This document shows, in pieces, positions 61,852 to 64,000 of a DNA stretch of 64,000 nt; within the stretch, counting starts at the first letter, position 1, and each line of letters opens with the position of its first letter. The notes under the pieces were generated by a model that did not search any database, had not been told where the DNA came from, and worked only from the letters and a program-made list of their open reading frames with translations. The DNA comes from Shewanella algae (GTDB lineage: Bacteria > Pseudomonadota > Gammaproteobacteria > Enterobacterales > Shewanellaceae). The position numbers and the translations under genes are program-made. The stretch lies in NCBI RefSeq assembly GCF_009183365.2, contig NZ_CP068230.1:1703001-1767000 (forward strand), given 5' to 3'.

Positions 61852-63444
61852 GTGATAACGACAGCTAACATCACCATGCAGTTTGGCGCCAAGCCGCTGT
61901 TTGAAAACATCTCGGTTAAATTCGGCGAAGGCAACAGATACGGCCTTATCGGCGCCAATGGCTGCGGTAAGTCTACTTTTATGAAGATCCTTTCCGGTGA
62001 GTTGGAGCCAACCTCGGGTAATGTGTCGCTGGATCCCAACGAGCGTCTGGGTAAGCTGAACCAGGATCAGTTCGCCTATGAAGAGCACAGCGTTATCGAC
62101 ACAGTGATCATGGGCCACAAAGAGCTGTGGGCGGTGAAGCAGGAGCGCGATCGCATCTACTCCTTACCGGAAATGAGCGAAGAAGATGGCATTAAAGTGG
62201 CCGATCTTGAGATGCAGTTTGCCGAAATGGACGGTTATACCGCAGAAAGCCGCGCCGGTGAGCTGCTGCTCGGGGTGGGTATTCCGCTGGAACAACATTT
62301 TGGCCCCATGAGTGAAGTGGCACCGGGTTGGAAACTCAGGGTGCTGCTGGCACAGGCCTTGTTCTCTGATCCCGATGTGTTGCTGCTCGACGAACCGACC
62401 AACAACTTGGATATCGATACCATTCGCTGGCTGCAGGAGATGCTTAACCAGCGTAACAGCACCATGATCATTATTTCCCACGACAGATACTTCCTCAACT
62501 CTGTCTGTACCCATATGGCGGATCTGGACTATGGTGAGCTGCGGGTCTATCCGGGCAACTATGATGAATATATGACAGCCGCCTCTCAGGCCCGCGAGCG
62601 CCTGGTGGCTGAAAACGCCAAGAAGAAGGCACAGATTGCCGAGCTGCAAACCTTCGTGGCGCGCTTCTCTGCCAACGCTTCCAAGGCCAAACAGGCCACA
62701 TCCCGTGCCCGTCAAATCGACAAGATCAAACTGGATGAGATCAAGGCTTCCAGCCGGGTTAACCCCTACATTCGTTTCGAGCAGGAGAAGAAACTGTTCC
62801 GTAACGCTTTGATTGTTGAGAACATGAGCAATGGTTACGATGAGCTGCTGTTCAAGGATGTGAACTTTATCGCCGAAGTGGGCGAGCGTATCGCGATTCT
62901 GGGTGAAAACGGCGTGGGTAAGACCACCTTGTTGCGTACTCTGATCCACGAGTTGCCACAAAAGAGCGGTACCATTCAGTGGTCTGAAAACCATCGTATC
63001 GGCTACTACGCCCAGGATCATGCCAGCGACTTTGAAAATGATATGAACCTGTTCGACTGGATGGGTCAGTGGCGTTTGGAAGGTGATGACGATCAGGCGG
63101 TGCGTTCAGTGCTGGGCCGTATGCTGTTCAGCGCCGACGACATCAAGAAATCTGTCAAGGTACTGTCCGGTGGTGAGCAGGGTCGTATGCTGTTTGGCAA
63201 GCTGATGCTGCAAAAGCCCAATATTCTGGTGATGGACGAACCAACCAACCACCTGGATATGGAATCGATTGAGTCGTTGAACAACGCCCTCGAGCTCTAT
63301 GAAGGCACCTTGCTGTTTGTCAGCCATGACCGCGCCTTCGTTTCATCACTGGCCAACCGTATCATAGAGATAAGCGCTGATGGCGTGAGCGACTTCAAGG
63401 GCACTTATGATGAGTTCCTGGCCAGCAAAGGCATTGAAGCCTAA
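61852..63444 (+). CDS. ybiT: ABC-F family ATPase YbiT
   Basis: Cytosolic translation-factor-like ABC-F protein with two ATP-binding cassettes and no membrane part. First cassette: GANGCGKST at about residues 36-44 and LLLDEPTNNLD. Second cassette: GENGVGKTT and LSGGEQGRML, LVMDEPTNHLD. A charged linker between them (KKKAQIAELQTFVARFSANA) is the arm that reaches the ribosome. GTG at 61852 gives VITTANITMQFGAKPLF and 530 residues, equal to E. coli YbiT; an upstream ATG at 61789 would add 21 residues unlike the family. A terminator follows at 63496-63531. Confidence 0.95.
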   Translation: MITTANITMQFGAKPLFENISVKFGEGNRYGLIGANGCGKSTFMKILSGELEPTSGNVSLDPNERLGKLNQDQFAYEEHSVIDTVIMGHKELWAVKQERDRIYSLPEMSEEDGIKVADLEMQFAEMDGYTAESRAGELLLGVGIPLEQHFGPMSEVAPGWKLRVLLAQALFSDPDVLLLDEPTNNLDIDTIRWLQEMLNQRNSTMIIISHDRYFLNSVCTHMADLDYGELRVYPGNYDEYMTAASQARERLVAENAKKKAQIAELQTFVARFSANASKAKQATSRARQIDKIKLDEIKASSRVNPYIRFEQEKKLFRNALIVENMSNGYDELLFKDVNFIAEVGERIAILGENGVGKTTLLRTLIHELPQKSGTIQWSENHRIGYYAQDHASDFENDMNLFDWMGQWRLEGDDDQAVRSVLGRMLFSADDIKKSVKVLSGGEQGRMLFGKLMLQKPNILVMDEPTNHLDMESIESLNNALELYEGTLLFVSHDRAFVSSLANRIIEISADGVSDFKGTYDEFLASKGIEA

Positions 63445-63495
63445 GTCTTTTATGGCGAGCTTGGTTTAACACCAAGTAAAAAAAATCACAATAAA

Positions 63496-63531
63496 CAAGG
63501 CCGGTTCATTGAACCGGCCTTGCTGTTTTTT
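63496..63531. terminator. Terminator between convergent ybiT and lectin gene
   Basis: CAAGGCCGGTTC (63496-63507), loop ATT, GAACCGGCCTTG (63511-63522), then CTGTTTTTT. Good U tract for ybiT; AT-rich on the other side too. Confidence 0.92.
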
Positions 63532-63542
63532 AAGGGCTTGGA

Positions 63543-64000
63543 TCAGAGGCTGGACTTCCACTTCTGATTACTGTCGCCATGGTGGTGATAGAGGATAAGA
63601 GCCGCGCCGGCTTGTTCTCCCGAGGCATCAAGCACCTGATTGGGTGCCATTCGGCTTGAGAACACGCTGCCGTCTTTATCGAATGCCTGAGCCGGATTGG
63701 AAGCATCGCAGGGCGCCAGTGCCAACTGGCTATGATCCTGGGTATTGCCACCGGGAATGTGCAGGCACAGTCCCGCGTCACCAGCCAGTTTGATACTGCC
63801 TTTTATCGGATCGAAGTACCATTTTTGCCCCTGACGGTTGCTGCAGTTGTCCAGGTTCACCAGGCTGCCGCTTTGGGCCTGTTCGGGAGCGCTGATACAT
63901 AGCCCGGCACGTTTATCCCGCAAACTGACCCAGCTGTGAATAGTCATCTCAGGCCTGAGCAACCATTGCTGGTTGGCGCCGCCATGAAATTGCCATTGAC
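63543..64000 (-). CDS. C-terminal ricin-type beta-trefoil lectin domain (gene start beyond the window)
   Basis: The frame is open to the right edge. The visible 152 residues hold the end of a carbohydrate-binding beta-trefoil with repeats of the Q-x-W pattern: NQQW near the edge, QGQKWYFD in the middle and SNQKWKSSL at the very end. Cysteines in GLCIS, NLDNC, GLCLH and APCDA sit at the usual disulfide spots. Such domains are often attached to secreted glycosidases or proteases; what lies upstream cannot be told from here. Convergent with ybiT. Confidence 0.8.
   Translation of the reverse strand, partial: QWQFHGGANQQWLLRPEMTIHSWVSLRDKRAGLCISAPEQAQSGSLVNLDNCSNRQGQKWYFDPIKGSIKLAGDAGLCLHIPGGNTQDHSQLALAPCDASNPAQAFDKDGSVFSSRMAPNQVLDASGEQAGAALILYHHHGDSNQKWKSSL

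Overview
The window looks like chromosomal DNA of a marine gammaproteobacterium, most probably Shewanella of the higher-GC algae type. The basis is gene order and protein similarity recognised by eye, not a database search. Supporting points are the block rlmN-pilW-rodZ-ispG-hisS-yfgM-bamB-der, the neighbouring xseA/guaBA, a cydABX operon, and an mdtL-yidZ pair like that of enterobacteria. No rRNA, tRNA, CRISPR array, prophage or insertion sequence was seen.

Layout. 1-2900: a 5'-nucleotidase that runs off the left edge and a CNNM/CBS membrane protein, both leftward. 3.1-12 kb: housekeeping cluster for RNA modification, pilus assembly, cell shape, isoprenoid synthesis, histidyl-tRNA charging, outer-membrane assembly and ribosome maturation. 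12-16.7 kb: xseA, divergent from the GMP operon guaBA. 16.9-23.6 kb: accessory block with two LysR regulators, two tandem Old Yellow Enzymes, a VOC protein, a divergent adenylosuccinate synthetase and a small charged protein. 23.7-28.6 kb: a MexHI-like RND pump divergent from soxR, with a perfect SoxR box between them. 28.7-35.1 kb: tadA, a 39-residue basic protein, mltF and purL. 35.1-39.1 kb: a 26-residue gene with its own promoter and terminator, then cytochrome bd oxidase. 39.2-45.4 kb: a nucleotidyltransferase, ompW behind a perfect FNR-type site, mdtL-yidZ, an SDR, and ybaY-metA behind tandem MetJ-like boxes. 45.4-46.06 kb: no gene, but a dense series of inverted repeats. 46.06-53.8 kb: seven-gene operon for valine and isoleucine breakdown. 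53.8-57.3 kb: a secreted protein of unknown function whose ribosome site lies in a strong hairpin, a small membrane protein and an S9 peptidase. 57.3-61 kb: cueR divergent from a copA with four metal-binding domains. 61.2-64 kb: a Cys-rich exported protein, ybiT, and the end of a ricin-type lectin gene.

Themes. Several enzymes belong to purine nucleotide metabolism (guaB, guaA, purL, a second-type purA). Three stress or metal circuits can be read directly from operator and promoter geometry: SoxR-pump, CueR-CopA and MetJ-metA. The best candidates for something not yet described are the two tiny genes (35370-35450 and 29180-29299), the start-codon hairpin at 53816-53860, and the structured element at 45432-45771.
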